Shown here in pieces: positions 1-7,905 of a stretch of 64,000 bases of DNA; positions within the stretch are counted from its first letter, which is position 1, and each line of letters starts with the position of its first letter. A program made the translations under genes and the position numbers. This stretch comes from Microbacterium sp. zg-B185 (lineage in GTDB: Bacteria > Actinomycetota > Actinomycetes > Actinomycetales > Microbacteriaceae): the NCBI RefSeq assembly GCF_030246885.1, contig NZ_CP126739.1, forward strand, positions 2,046,001 through 2,110,000, in the 5' to 3' direction. The notes under the pieces are model-generated. The model was not told the DNA's origin and searched no databases. It worked only from the letters and a program-made list of their open reading frames with translations.

Positions 1-1078
1 ACTGCGGGAAGAACACCGCGAGCAGGTACACCAGATAGCTGGCCGTCCACAGCCGGGTCTCGACGCCGAGCCGCCGGACGTGCGGTTCGAACAGCAGCAG
101 CGCGGCGATGGCGAGAACGGATGCCGCGAGCACCACGTAGCCGGTCGCCTCCCCCAGGTTCCAGATCCGCCCGAACCACATGGCGGTGCCCTCGAGGAAC
201 CCGCCGAAGGGGATGAAGCCCTCCGCGGAGACGGCGGTGCGTCGCCACGCCAATTCGGTGGCGAGGTACGCGTCCGCCCGCCCGGTCGCGATGGCGGCGA
301 AGACCTGCCACGAGAAGCCGACGACGACTGCCAGCAGCCCGAGCGCCACGATATGCACCACCTGCCGCCTCGGCAGCGCGTCGTGCCGGCGCCGGAGCCA
401 CCGCCAGATCCCGTACAGGCCGAGGAACAGCGCGAACGCGAGCACACCAGGCCGGGTGAATCCCATCAACGGAATGAGCAGGTACAGCCAGCCGAAACGC
501 CGCTGCTGCACGAGCCACAGGGACAGGAACAGCCACAGCAGGAACAGCGACTCGGCATACCCCACATGAAACAGCGCCGCCAGCGGCCCGGCCGCGAAGA
601 ACAGCGCCGCCCAGGTCGCGGCCGTCGCATCGATGCGCATGCGCAGCATCCGGTACAGCACCAGGCAGGCCAGATAGCCCGCGACGAGCGAGACGAAAAC
701 CGCGCCCACGCCCCACCCCGGCGCACCGGTCCACGTCAGCGCCTCGAACGGCAGACCGACGATGCGCGCGAGGTACGGGTACACCGGCATGAATGCCCAC
801 TGGTTCTCGGACACCACCCCGGACTCGGTCAGCGGGAGCTCGGTCGGGTAACCACTCACCGCGATGAGCCAGTACCACTGCGCATCCCAGCCGAGCAGAA
901 AGCTGCCGATCGTGGCATTCGGTCCGAACCGTGAACCGGGCCCGGCCAGGGACGCGGCCAGGATCAGGAAGCCCGTCGTGACCGCGCGCGCGGCCAGGTA
1001 CAGGATGCCGATCCGCAGCGGCGCCGACAGGGTGGGCCAGCCGCGCGCACCCGCGCGCGTCAGGAGGCGCTCAACCAC
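1..1078 (-). CDS. GT-C family membrane glycosyltransferase (PIG-V-like mannosyltransferase), 3' end outside window
   Basis: Partial gene: about 359 residues are visible and the C-terminus lies beyond base 1. It is a polytopic membrane protein with many hydrophobic segments. The first loop after TM1 carries GWDAQWYW (Asp65), followed by an IA-x-x-GYP stretch. This acidic loop motif is where lipid-phosphate-sugar-dependent GT-C enzymes such as the PIG-V family place their catalytic Asp. By family, it would add mannose or another sugar from a polyprenyl-phosphate donor outside the membrane; donor and acceptor cannot be read from sequence. The GTG start at 1078 overlaps the 3' end of dapE by 19 bp, so it is probably co-transcribed with dapE. 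No clear Shine-Dalgarno is seen, and no earlier in-frame ATG exists. Confidence 0.75.
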   Translation of the reverse strand, partial: MVERLLTRAGARGWPTLSAPLRIGILYLAARAVTTGFLILAASLAGPGSRFGPNATIGSFLLGWDAQWYWLIAVSGYPTELPLTESGVVSENQWAFMPVYPYLARIVGLPFEALTWTGAPGWGVGAVFVSLVAGYLACLVLYRMLRMRIDATAATWAALFFAAGPLAALFHVGYAESLFLLWLFLSLWLVQQRRFGWLYLLIPLMGFTRPGVLAFALFLGLYGIWRWLRRRHDALPRRQVVHIVALGLLAVVVGFSWQVFAAIATGRADAYLATELAWRRTAVSAEGFIPFGGFLEGTAMWFGRIWNLGEATGYVVLAASVLAIAALLLFEPHVRRLGVETRLWTASYLVYLLAVFFPQ

Positions 1079-2136
1079 GCCCGCAGTCCGCGTTCCACGT
1101 CCTCGATCTGCGCGTGGGAGACTCTCTCCTCGTCGTGATGAGCCAGCAGCGGGTCGCCCGGGCCGTAGTTGACCGCCGGAACGCCCAGTGCGGAGAACCG
1201 CGCGACATCGGTCCACCCGTACTTGGGACGCGCCTCGGCGCCCACCGCAGCCACGAACTCCTGGGCGAGGGGCGCGTCCAGTCCGGGGCGGGCGCCCACG
1301 GCGACGTCCACCACGTCCAGTTCGAAGCCGGCGAAGACGTCGCGCACGTGGCTTTCGGCCTCTGCGGCGGATCGGCTCGGTGCGAACCGGTAGTTCACCT
1401 CGATCTCGCACAGGTCCGGGATGACGTTGCCGGCGACACCGCCGCTGATCCGGACGGCGTTGAGCCCCTCGCGGTACACGAGGCCGTCCACGGGGACATC
1501 CCGCGGCGTGTACTCGGCCAGCCGGGCGAGCACGGGTGCGGCCCTGTGGATCGCGTTCTCACCGACCCACGCGCGCGCGCTGTGCGCGCGGACGCCGTGC
1601 GTACGCACGATCACCCGCATGTTGCCGTTGCACCCGCCCTCCACAGCCCCGTCGGACGGCTCGCCCAGGATCGCGAAGTCGCCCGCGAACAGATCCGGTC
1701 GGGTCCGGGCGAGGCGGGTCAGGCCGTTCAAATCCGCGTCGACCTCCTCGTGGTCGTACCACATCCAGGTGATGTCGACCCGGGGATCGGTCAGCTCGGC
1801 GGCGAGCTTCAGCTGCACCGCGACACCGGCCTTCATGTCGACCGTTCCGCGCCCCCACACGAAGGGTGCGCCGTCGATCGCCACGTCCCGTGTGGGCAGG
1901 TTCCGGTTGATCGGCACGGTATCGATGTGGCCGGCGATCACCACGCGCTGCGCACGGCCCAGCTGCGTGCGGGCGACGATGGTGTCGCCATCGCGGTACA
2001 CCTCGAGGTGCCCAAGCTCGCGCATCGCCGCGTCGATCAGGTCGGCCAGAGCCGCCTCGTCACCGGAGACGCTCGGGATGTCGCAGATCATCCTGGTGAT
2101 ATCGACAGAGGTCGCGGACAGATCGAGCGGCGGCAT
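1060..2136 (-). CDS. dapE: Succinyl-diaminopimelate desuccinylase
   Basis: An M20 zinc metallohydrolase of 358 residues that removes succinate from N-succinyl-LL-diaminopimelate in lysine/DAP synthesis, in the cytoplasm. Metal and catalytic motifs are visible: GHIDTVP with His70 and Asp72, VDMKAG with Asp100, and the HEE pair at Glu130/Glu131. Length is normal for the actinobacterial enzyme. The gene is divergent from dapD, with 47 bp between starts. A TAGACT -10 box places +1 on the A of the ATG, so the mRNA is predicted to be leaderless. The downstream glycosyltransferase gene overlaps its end. Together with dapD and dapC in this window it completes most of the succinylase branch. Confidence 0.95.
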   Translation of the reverse strand: MPPLDLSATSVDITRMICDIPSVSGDEAALADLIDAAMRELGHLEVYRDGDTIVARTQLGRAQRVVIAGHIDTVPINRNLPTRDVAIDGAPFVWGRGTVDMKAGVAVQLKLAAELTDPRVDITWMWYDHEEVDADLNGLTRLARTRPDLFAGDFAILGEPSDGAVEGGCNGNMRVIVRTHGVRAHSARAWVGENAIHRAAPVLARLAEYTPRDVPVDGLVYREGLNAVRISGGVAGNVIPDLCEIEVNYRFAPSRSAAEAESHVRDVFAGFELDVVDVAVGARPGLDAPLAQEFVAAVGAEARPKYGWTDVARFSALGVPAVNYGPGDPLLAHHDEERVSHAQIEDVERGLRAWLSAS

Positions 2137-2183
2137 CCCTCGAGTCTACTGATGGCCCGGCGCCGGGCCGGTAGCGTGGAGGG
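2137..2183. promoter_or_regulatory. Divergent dapE/dapD promoter region with central palindrome
   Basis: The 47 bp between the two start codons hold two opposed -10 boxes: TAGACT at 2148-2143 (minus) for dapE and TAGCGT at 2172-2177 (plus) for dapD. Each ends exactly 6 nt before its start codon, which predicts leaderless mRNAs. A perfect 16-bp palindrome (2154-2169, GGCCCGGCGCCGGGCC) lies between them and covers the shared -35 space. Neither side has a recognisable TTGACA. An operator role is inference; the symmetry and spacing are seen directly. Confidence 0.6.
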
Positions 2184-3140
2184 ATGGACGATCAGCGGTG
2201 GGTATGGGGTGTCGGGCTGGCCACGACATCCGCGGACGGCACAGTTCTGGACACGTGGTATCCGGCCCCGGCCGCCGGGCGGATTCCGCTCGGGATGGAT
2301 CCGGCGATTCCGCCGGACGAACTGGACCGCCACGCGGTGCCGGACCCGCGCCGGGACGTCGACGTCGACGTCGTCGTGATCGAGGTCGACCTGGACCAGC
2401 CCCCGGCCTCGACCCCCGACGCGTACCTGCGTCTGCATGCTCTGTCGCACCGTCTCGTGACGCCGAACGCCGTCAACCTCGACGGCATCTTCTCGCATCT
2501 GCCCATCGTCGCGTGGACGAACGCGGGCCCGATGCATCCCGACGACGCCGCGCGTCTGCGACCGTTCCTCACCCGCGACGGCATCCAACTGCAGGGGCTG
2601 GACAAGTTCCCGCGACTGCTGGATTACGTCAGCCCTCCGGGAGTCCGGATCGCGGATGCCGCGCGGGTGCGCCTCGGCGCCTACCTGTCCCCGGGCACCA
2701 CCGTCATGCACGAGGGTTTCGTCAATTTCAACGCCGGCACGCTGGGCTCCTCGATGGTGGAGGGGCGGATCTCGCAGGGCGTGGTCGTCGGTGACGGGAG
2801 CGACATCGGCGGCGGTGCGTCCATCATGGGCACCCTCTCCGGGGGTGGCGCGCACCGCGTCTCGATCGGCGCGCGGACCCTCCTCGGTGCCAATGCGGGC
2901 GTCGGGATCTCGCTGGGCGATGACTGCGTGGTGGAGGCCGGACTGTACGTCACGGCGGGCTCGAAGATCGTGCTCGCCGATGAACCGCCGCGTGCCGACG
3001 GCGGCCCGGCGACCGCCAAGGGAGCCGACCTGTCCGGCCGCAGCGGCATTCTGTTCCGACGCAACTCCCTCACCGGCGCGATCGAGGCGGTGCGCCGCGC
3101 GGGTGCCGGCGTCACGCTCAACGACGTGCTGCACGCGTAA
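2184..3140 (+). CDS. dapD: 2,3,4,5-tetrahydropyridine-2,6-dicarboxylate N-succinyltransferase
   Basis: A 318-residue actinobacterial-type DapD. It uses succinyl-CoA to succinylate tetrahydrodipicolinate, the first committed step of the succinylase DAP pathway. An N-terminal domain is followed by a left-handed beta-helix region (roughly residues 150-260) with repeated hexapeptide-like turns, among them EGRISQGVVVGDGSDIGGG. That fold is typical of trimeric acyltransferases. The ATG at 2184 is preceded by GGAGGG, but a TAGCGT -10 box at 2172-2177 puts the transcription start on the ATG itself. The dapE product acts two steps later, and dapC (5716-6822) supplies the intervening transaminase. Confidence 0.95.
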   Translation: MDDQRWVWGVGLATTSADGTVLDTWYPAPAAGRIPLGMDPAIPPDELDRHAVPDPRRDVDVDVVVIEVDLDQPPASTPDAYLRLHALSHRLVTPNAVNLDGIFSHLPIVAWTNAGPMHPDDAARLRPFLTRDGIQLQGLDKFPRLLDYVSPPGVRIADAARVRLGAYLSPGTTVMHEGFVNFNAGTLGSSMVEGRISQGVVVGDGSDIGGGASIMGTLSGGGAHRVSIGARTLLGANAGVGISLGDDCVVEAGLYVTAGSKIVLADEPPRADGGPATAKGADLSGRSGILFRRNSLTGAIEAVRRAGAGVTLNDVLHA

Positions 3141-3188
3141 GGTCGAAAACGTCCGCGCATCGATCGCGGCAGGGGACGAGGGACTCTC

Positions 3189-4103
3189 GTGAGCGCACGC
3201 ATGGGCAAGAAGCTGTACGAAGCCGAACTGATGGTGCTGCAGGCCAAGCTGGTGGACATGCAGGCGTGGGTGCAGGCGAACGGCGCCCGCGTCGTGGTCA
3301 TCTTCGAGGGCAGGGATGCCGCGGGCAAGGGCTCCACCATCAAACGCGTCTCGGAGTACCTCAACCCGCGCGTCACCCGCATCGTGGCGCTGCCGACCCC
3401 CAGCGAGCGGGACAAGACCCGCTGGTACTTCCAGCGCTACGTGCCGCACCTGCCCGCAGCGGGCGAGATCGTCTTGATGGACCGGTCCTGGTACAACCGG
3501 GCCGGCGTCGAGCACGTCATGGGCTATTGCACCAGCACCGAGTACCACCGCTTCCTGCACCAGACGCCGATCTTCGAACGGATGCTGGTTGAGGACGGGA
3601 TCATCCTCATCAAGTACTGGTTCAGCGTCTCCGATGTCGAGCAGGAGCGCCGCTTCCGCGACCGCGCGAGCGACCCGATGCGGCGCTGGAAACTCAGCCC
3701 CAACGACGTCCTGTCGATCACCAAGTGGGAGGACTACTCGCGCGCCAAGGACACCATGTTCGTGCACACCGACATCCCGGAGGCGAAGTGGTGGGAGGTC
3801 GACAATGAGGACAAGCGGCGAGGACGGATCAACACGATCGCCCACCTGCTCTCCCAGGTGCCCTACGAGGTCGTCGAGCGAGCGGATGTGATCGTCCCCC
3901 CGCGGCCGCCGTCCGGCGGATACGAACGTCCGCCGCGCGATTTCACCTCGCACGTTCCGGACTACGCCAAAGAGGTCGAGAAGCGCCACCGCGCTGAACG
4001 CATCGACGCGTCCAAGGGCAAGCGCGCGCGCGAGAAGGATGCCGCCAGGATCGCCGATCGCGAAGAAGCCGAGGACGGACAGAACGGCGGCAGCGGCGAC
4101 TGA
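3189..4103 (+). CDS. ppk2: Polyphosphate kinase 2 family protein
   Basis: A 304-residue PPK2 that transfers phosphate between polyphosphate and nucleotides in the cytoplasm; family members favour making GTP or ATP from polyP. Walker A is GRDAAGKGS (residues 41-49). The Walker-B-like block is LMDRSWYNRAGVE, with Asp97 and the Arg/Asn residues typical of the family. SERDKTRWYFQRY is the lid region. The C-terminus is long, charged and rich in Lys/Arg/Glu (about residues 265-304). The GTG start at 3189 has the purine-rich GGGGACGAGGG upstream. The gene lies 48 bp downstream of dapD on the same strand, so read-through from dapD is possible. Nucleotide preference cannot be decided by eye. Confidence 0.93.
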   Translation: MSARMGKKLYEAELMVLQAKLVDMQAWVQANGARVVVIFEGRDAAGKGSTIKRVSEYLNPRVTRIVALPTPSERDKTRWYFQRYVPHLPAAGEIVLMDRSWYNRAGVEHVMGYCTSTEYHRFLHQTPIFERMLVEDGIILIKYWFSVSDVEQERRFRDRASDPMRRWKLSPNDVLSITKWEDYSRAKDTMFVHTDIPEAKWWEVDNEDKRRGRINTIAHLLSQVPYEVVERADVIVPPRPPSGGYERPPRDFTSHVPDYAKEVEKRHRAERIDASKGKRAREKDAARIADREEAEDGQNGGSGD

Positions 4104-4156
4104 TCAGTCGCGGACGCCCCGCTGCCGGGCGGCACCGGCCGGTGCGCCCTGCAGAA

Positions 4157-4197
4157 GCGTCAGCCGGCCCTCCGGGAGGCGCGGCGACGGCTGGCGC
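4157..4197. terminator. Hairpin between convergent ppk2 and gltA
   Basis: GCGTCAGCCG (4157-4166) can pair with CGGCTGGCGC (4188-4197) with one mismatch. A second small stem, CCTCC/GGAGG, lies inside. No T-run follows on either strand, so this is a bidirectional hairpin terminator candidate rather than a textbook intrinsic terminator. Confidence 0.4.
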
Positions 4198-4218
4198 ACC
4201 AGCCGCCGCGGCATTCGA

Positions 4219-5520
4219 TCAGCCCACGCCGGGATAGTCGCGCTCGGGCGCCCCGGTGTACAGCTGCTGGGGACGGCCGATCTTGGTCTGCGGGTCGGTC
4301 TGCATCTCGCGCCAGTGGGCGAGCCAGCCGGGAAGCCGGCCGATCGCGAACAGCACCGTGAACATCCGAGTGGGGAAGCCCATGGCCTTGTAGATCACGC
4401 CGGTGTAGAAGTCCACGTTCGGGTAGAGCCGACGCTCCCGGAAGTAGTCGTCGCTGAGCGCGAGCTCTTCGAGCTCCTTGGCCAGATCCAGCAGCGGGTC
4501 GCTGACCCCGAGCGCCTGGAGGACCTCGTCCGCGGATTCCTTGACGAGCTTCGCGCGGGGATCGTAGTTCTTGTACACCCGATGCCCGAAGCCCATGAGC
4601 TTCACGCCTTCTTCTTTGTTCTTCACCCGCTCGACGAAGCGCTGCACGCTCTCACCGGAATCGCGGATGCGCGCGAGCATGTCCAGCACCGCTTCGTTGG
4701 CGCCGCCGTGCAGCGGGCCGTAGAGCGCGTTGATCCCGGCGGAGATCGACGAGAACTGGTTGGCACCGGTCGACCCGACCAGCCGGACGGTCGAGGTCGA
4801 GGCGTTCTGCTCGTGGTCCTCGTGCAGGATCAGCAGCCGCTCCAGCGCGCGGGACATCACCGGGTCGACGTCGTAGATCTCCGAGAGCACCCCGAAGTTC
4901 AGCTTCAGGAAGTTGTCGACGAAGCTCAGGTTGTTGTCCGGATACAGGAATGCCTGGCCGATGCTCTTCTTGTGCGCGTACGCCGCGATGACGGGCATCT
5001 TCGCCAGCATCCGGATCGTGTTCAGCTCGATGTGCTCGGGGTTGTTCGGGTCGGACTGGTTCTCGTAGTAGGTCGACAGCGCCGAGGTCGCCGAGGACAG
5101 CATCGACATGGGGTGGGCGGTCGGCGGAAGGGCCGAGAAGAACCGCTTGAGGTCCTCGTGCAGAAGCGTGTGGTGCCGGATCCGGTCATCGAACTCGCCG
5201 AGCTGGTCGGCGCTGGGCAGCTCGCCGTAGATGAGCAGCCACGCGACTTCGAGGTAGGTGCTGTTCTGCGCCAGCTGCTCGATCGGATATCCCCGGTACC
5301 GGAGGATCCCCTGGTCGCCGTCGATGAACGTGATCGCGGATTTCGTCGCGGCGGTGTTGACGAAGCCGTAATCCAGCGCCGTGTGGCCGGTCTGCCGTGT
5401 GAACGTGGACACGTCCACGCTCGGCATCGTCCCGTTCGTGCCGTGAAGCAGTGGGAACTCGGCGGTCCGATCACCGATGGTGAGGATGGCTTTGTCCTGC
5501 TGGGTGCCCGCGTCGCTCAC
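4219..5520 (-). CDS. gltA: Citrate synthase (type II)
   Basis: A 433-residue hexameric-type citrate synthase that condenses acetyl-CoA and oxaloacetate in the TCA cycle. Family landmarks run in order: an N-terminal beta domain, RYRGYPIEQLA, GPLHGGANEAVL (active-site His), GFGHRVYKNYDPRA (second active-site His) and NVDFYTG (catalytic Asp). The length matches actinobacterial GltA. The GTG start at 5520 has an AGGAGG-type ribosome site 4-5 nt upstream. A -10-like TAGGCT at 5644-5639 would give a leader of about 112 nt. The gene is transcribed alone, convergent with ppk2 and downstream of dapC on the same strand. Confidence 0.96.
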   Translation of the reverse strand: MSDAGTQQDKAILTIGDRTAEFPLLHGTNGTMPSVDVSTFTRQTGHTALDYGFVNTAATKSAITFIDGDQGILRYRGYPIEQLAQNSTYLEVAWLLIYGELPSADQLGEFDDRIRHHTLLHEDLKRFFSALPPTAHPMSMLSSATSALSTYYENQSDPNNPEHIELNTIRMLAKMPVIAAYAHKKSIGQAFLYPDNNLSFVDNFLKLNFGVLSEIYDVDPVMSRALERLLILHEDHEQNASTSTVRLVGSTGANQFSSISAGINALYGPLHGGANEAVLDMLARIRDSGESVQRFVERVKNKEEGVKLMGFGHRVYKNYDPRAKLVKESADEVLQALGVSDPLLDLAKELEELALSDDYFRERRLYPNVDFYTGVIYKAMGFPTRMFTVLFAIGRLPGWLAHWREMQTDPQTKIGRPQQLYTGAPERDYPGVG

Positions 5521-5638
5521 GGCGCCTCCTCGCGATTCCTGGTCGGTCCGGGGGTTTCGAGGGCCCTGCGGGTCGCACCGTGGGGCGAGTCCGAGGGCCG
5601 ACGCGATGACAGGGGATGCACCGTCACCGCGCCGTTAC

Positions 5639-5644
5639 AGCCTA
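5639..5644 (-). promoter_or_regulatory. Candidate gltA -10 box
   Basis: TAGGCT on the minus strand inside the 195-bp gap between dapC and gltA. No good -35 is seen. The predicted transcript would carry a 5' leader of about 112 nt before the GTG. Confidence 0.35.
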
Positions 5645-5715
5645 ATGGCCCCGTCGGCATACTGCGGACACGGCCAAAGCCGGGCGGATTCGGCTGGAGG
5701 AAACCTCAGCGCCGT

Positions 5716-6822
5716 TCACCGCGCACCCAGACGCGCGGCCGCCGCGGCGATCCGCTCGTCGGTGGCCGTCAGCGAGAGGCGGACGTGGCGGGGGAAGTGC
5801 TCGCCGTAGAAGTGGCCGGGCCCGGCGAGGATGCCCAGCTCGGCCAGGCGCCCGAGGCTGTCCCACGCGTCCCGGCCCTCGGTGGCCCACAGATAGAGTC
5901 CGGCCTCGCTGGAATCGATCCGGAAGCCGGCGGATTCGAGCGCGGGCTTGAGCGTGGCCCGCCGGGCGCGGTAGCGGTCCTTCTGCTCCGCGACGTGCTG
6001 GTCGTCCCCGAGCGCCGCGACCATGGCGGTCTGCACGGGCGCCGGCAGCAGCAGGCCGAGATGCTTGCGTCCGGTGGTCAGCCGCGCGACGATCTCCGGA
6101 TCGCCGGCGAGGAACGCCGCACGGTATCCGGCGAGATTCGACTGCTTGCTCAGGGAGTACACCGACAGGATGCCGCGGACGTCACCATCGCTCACGCGGG
6201 GGTCCAGCACGGACGGGATCGGCTCGGCGTCCCACGGCGCCTCCCAGCCCAACTCGGCATAGCACTCGTCCGAGGCCAGGACGGCGCCCAGCTCGCGCGC
6301 CCGCGTCACCGCAGCACGCAGGGAGTCGGCATCCAGCACCCGTCCGTCCGGATTGCCGGGCGAGTTGAGCCAGACCAGCCGCGTCCCGTCCGGCCAGGAC
6401 TGCGGGTCGTCCGCCGCGATCGGCGTGGCGCCCACCAGGCGCGCGCCGACCTCGTACGTCGGGTAGGCCGCACGCGGGTGCACGACGACGTCACCGGGGC
6501 CGAGATCCAACAGCAGCGGCAGGAGCGCCACCAGCTCCTTGGAGCCGATCGTGGGCAGCACGTTCTGCGGGCTCAGGCCCGGCACGCCACGGCGACGCGC
6601 GTACCACTCCACGATGGCTTCCCGCAGGGCGGGCGTACCGACGGTCTGCGGATAGGCGTGCGCGTCCGTCGCGGCGGACAGCGCGGCGCCGATGACGCGC
6701 GGAGTGGGGTCCACCGGCGACCCGATCGAGAGGTCGACCAGACCGTCGGGATGGGCGCGTGCCCGCGTCGCATACGGTGCGACGGCATCCCAGGGGTAAT
6801 CGGCGAGGTCCGCGACGCCCAC
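5716..6822 (-). CDS. dapC: Succinyldiaminopimelate transaminase
   Basis: A 368-residue class I/II fold-type I PLP aminotransferase that converts N-succinyl-2-amino-6-ketopimelate to N-succinyl-LL-DAP. Visible motifs are LNSPGNPDG (substrate/PLP pocket), ASDECYAELGW (the Asp that contacts the PLP pyridine) and SLSKQSNLAGYR (Schiff-base Lys). The GTG start at 6822 lies 4 nt after the fdxA stop and begins GVADLADYPWD, a typical DapC start; the frame stays open further upstream but that part only shadows fdxA. The pairing fdxA-dapC is common in actinobacteria and supports the DapC assignment over other aminotransferases. It is probably co-transcribed with fdxA. Confidence 0.92.
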   Translation of the reverse strand: MGVADLADYPWDAVAPYATRARAHPDGLVDLSIGSPVDPTPRVIGAALSAATDAHAYPQTVGTPALREAIVEWYARRRGVPGLSPQNVLPTIGSKELVALLPLLLDLGPGDVVVHPRAAYPTYEVGARLVGATPIAADDPQSWPDGTRLVWLNSPGNPDGRVLDADSLRAAVTRARELGAVLASDECYAELGWEAPWDAEPIPSVLDPRVSDGDVRGILSVYSLSKQSNLAGYRAAFLAGDPEIVARLTTGRKHLGLLLPAPVQTAMVAALGDDQHVAEQKDRYRARRATLKPALESAGFRIDSSEAGLYLWATEGRDAWDSLGRLAELGILAGPGHFYGEHFPRHVRLSLTATDERIAAAAARLGAR

Positions 6823-6826
6823 GGCG

Positions 6827-7147
6827 CTACGGAGCCTGCGGCGGAAGGGCGTCGATGATCGGGTGATCCTTGTGGATGACCCCGACCTTGGCGGCACCGC
6901 CGGGCGAGCCGACGTCCTCGAACCATTCGACGTTCGCCTTGTAGTAGTCCTGCCACTCGTCGGGCAGGTCGTCCTCGTAGTAGATCGCCTCGACCGGGCA
7001 GACCGGCTCGCACGCGCCGCAGTCCACGCATTCGTCGGGGTGGATGTACAGCATCCGATCACCCTCGTAGATGCAGTCGACCGGGCATTCGTCGATGCAG
7101 GCGCGGTCTTTCACATCCACGCACGGAAGAGCGATCACATACGTCAC
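6827..7147 (-). CDS. fdxA: Seven-iron ferredoxin
   Basis: A 106-residue 7Fe-8S ferredoxin and cytoplasmic electron carrier. The first cluster ligands are Cys9, Cys17, Cys21 and Cys25 in the CIDECPVDC region. The second motif, [12 protein letters not shown] (Cys40, 43, 46, 50), is complete. The C-terminal tail after residue 60 is typical of the long FdxA form. The GTG start at 7147 is preceded by TAGACT ending 6 nt upstream, so the message should be leaderless. The first three bases of that hexamer are the TAG stop codon of the preceding membrane-protein gene. dapC follows 4 nt after the stop. Confidence 0.95.
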   Translation of the reverse strand: MTYVIALPCVDVKDRACIDECPVDCIYEGDRMLYIHPDECVDCGACEPVCPVEAIYYEDDLPDEWQDYYKANVEWFEDVGSPGGAAKVGVIHKDHPIIDALPPQAP

Positions 7148-7153
7148 GTGTTC

Positions 7154-7159
7154 AGTCTA
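7154..7159 (-). promoter_or_regulatory. fdxA -10 box overlapping the upstream stop codon
   Basis: TAGACT (minus strand) ends 6 nt before the fdxA GTG, which puts +1 on the G of the start codon. Its TAG is also the stop codon of the membrane-protein gene at 7157-7543. Confidence 0.65.
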
Positions 7160-7543
7160 ATTCGACCGGGCAGCCATGTCGGTCGCCGGCGCAGCCAGAC
7201 GGCTCGGCCACGCCACCGCGACGGCCACCAGGATCGGCACCGCGATGCTCCAGATGACCGCGAGGTCCGTCTGCGGCACGATGACCGAACCGCCGGGACC
7301 CCGACCCGAGAACACCAGCGTCGCCGCGATCATGCCGGCCCCTGCGGCCAGACCCGCCCAACGATCGGAGGTCAGCAGCCGCACCGCGGCCAGGAGGGCG
7401 GCGCTGCCGATGATCGCCAGCACGAGGCCCAGCGGGAACCAGCCCAGACGGTACGCGTGCGCGATCGTCCCGGCCAGGCCGTACACGGCGCCGACGACGA
7501 CGGCGACGACCCATGTCGCGATGCGGGGGATGGCGGACTTCAC
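7157..7543 (-). CDS. Small four-helix membrane protein (DUF6113-like)
   Basis: A 128-residue protein with four hydrophobic segments (approximately residues 8-28, 35-55, 60-82 and 100-120) and little else, so an integral membrane protein. A small protein of this build beside fdxA in related actinobacteria is usually annotated DUF6113. I make that link from context and general look, not from a motif. Function is unknown. The GTG start at 7543 (KSAIPRIATW follows) gives a short positive N-terminus before TM1; an upstream extension of the frame is only a shadow of azlD. The stop codon TAG forms part of the fdxA promoter. Confidence 0.7.
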   Translation of the reverse strand: MKSAIPRIATWVVAVVVGAVYGLAGTIAHAYRLGWFPLGLVLAIIGSAALLAAVRLLTSDRWAGLAAGAGMIAATLVFSGRGPGGSVIVPQTDLAVIWSIAVPILVAVAVAWPSRLAAPATDMAARSN

Positions 7544-7590
7544 GCGGGCAAGCTTACGTTCCGATACACGGCATTCGTCGCTCGCCGCCG

Positions 7591-7905
7591 TCAAGCGGCC
7601 AGCCCCCAGAGCCGCAGCAGGGCCGCGACCAGCGCCGCCGCGACGACCACCACCAGGAACGGGGCCCGGACCAGCAGCAGGCCGGCGGCCACCAGGACGG
7701 CGGGGATCCGCGCGTCCACGACGACGGCCTGCCCGGCGCCGAGCGTCTGCACCGCGACCAGGGCGGACAGCAGCGCCACGGTCAGCAGGTCCGCGATCCG
7801 CGCGGGCCGCGGCGCCTCCAGCAGCCGCTGCGGCATGAGGTAGCCGAGTGTCTTCAGCGCGACGCAGATGATCGAGGCCAGCAGCACCGCGTTCCAGAGC
7901 GTCAC
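7591..7905 (-). CDS. azlD: AzlD-family branched-chain amino acid export subunit
   Basis: A 104-residue, highly hydrophobic protein with three or four membrane helices. The IPAVLVAAGLLLVRAPFLVVV-like C-terminal half is typical of AzlD. It is the small partner of AzlC; together they form an exporter for branched-chain or other amino acids. The GTG start at 7905 overlaps the azlC stop in a GTGA arrangement (4 bp), a sign of translational coupling. The upstream open frame is an azlC shadow. The substrate is unknown. Confidence 0.88.
   Translation of the reverse strand: MTLWNAVLLASIICVALKTLGYLMPQRLLEAPRPARIADLLTVALLSALVAVQTLGAGQAVVVDARIPAVLVAAGLLLVRAPFLVVVVAAALVAALLRLWGLAA

Noticed and set aside
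2088..3989. Minus-strand open frame of over 600 codons opposite dapD and ppk2
   Set aside because: Antisense to two well-supported genes; composition is Arg/Asp/His/Val-rich with no domain signal.
4117..4143. Palindrome around GCACCGGCCGGTGC between ppk2 and gltA as a separate operator
   Set aside because: A short G+C-only palindrome in a convergent gap is expected by chance here; only the longer stem at 4157-4197 was kept as a terminator candidate.
6823..7062. N-terminal extension of dapC through the ferredoxin gene
   Set aside because: The extension is Ser/Thr/Arg-rich shadow sequence of fdxA; a GTG 4 nt after the fdxA stop gives a normal DapC N-terminus.
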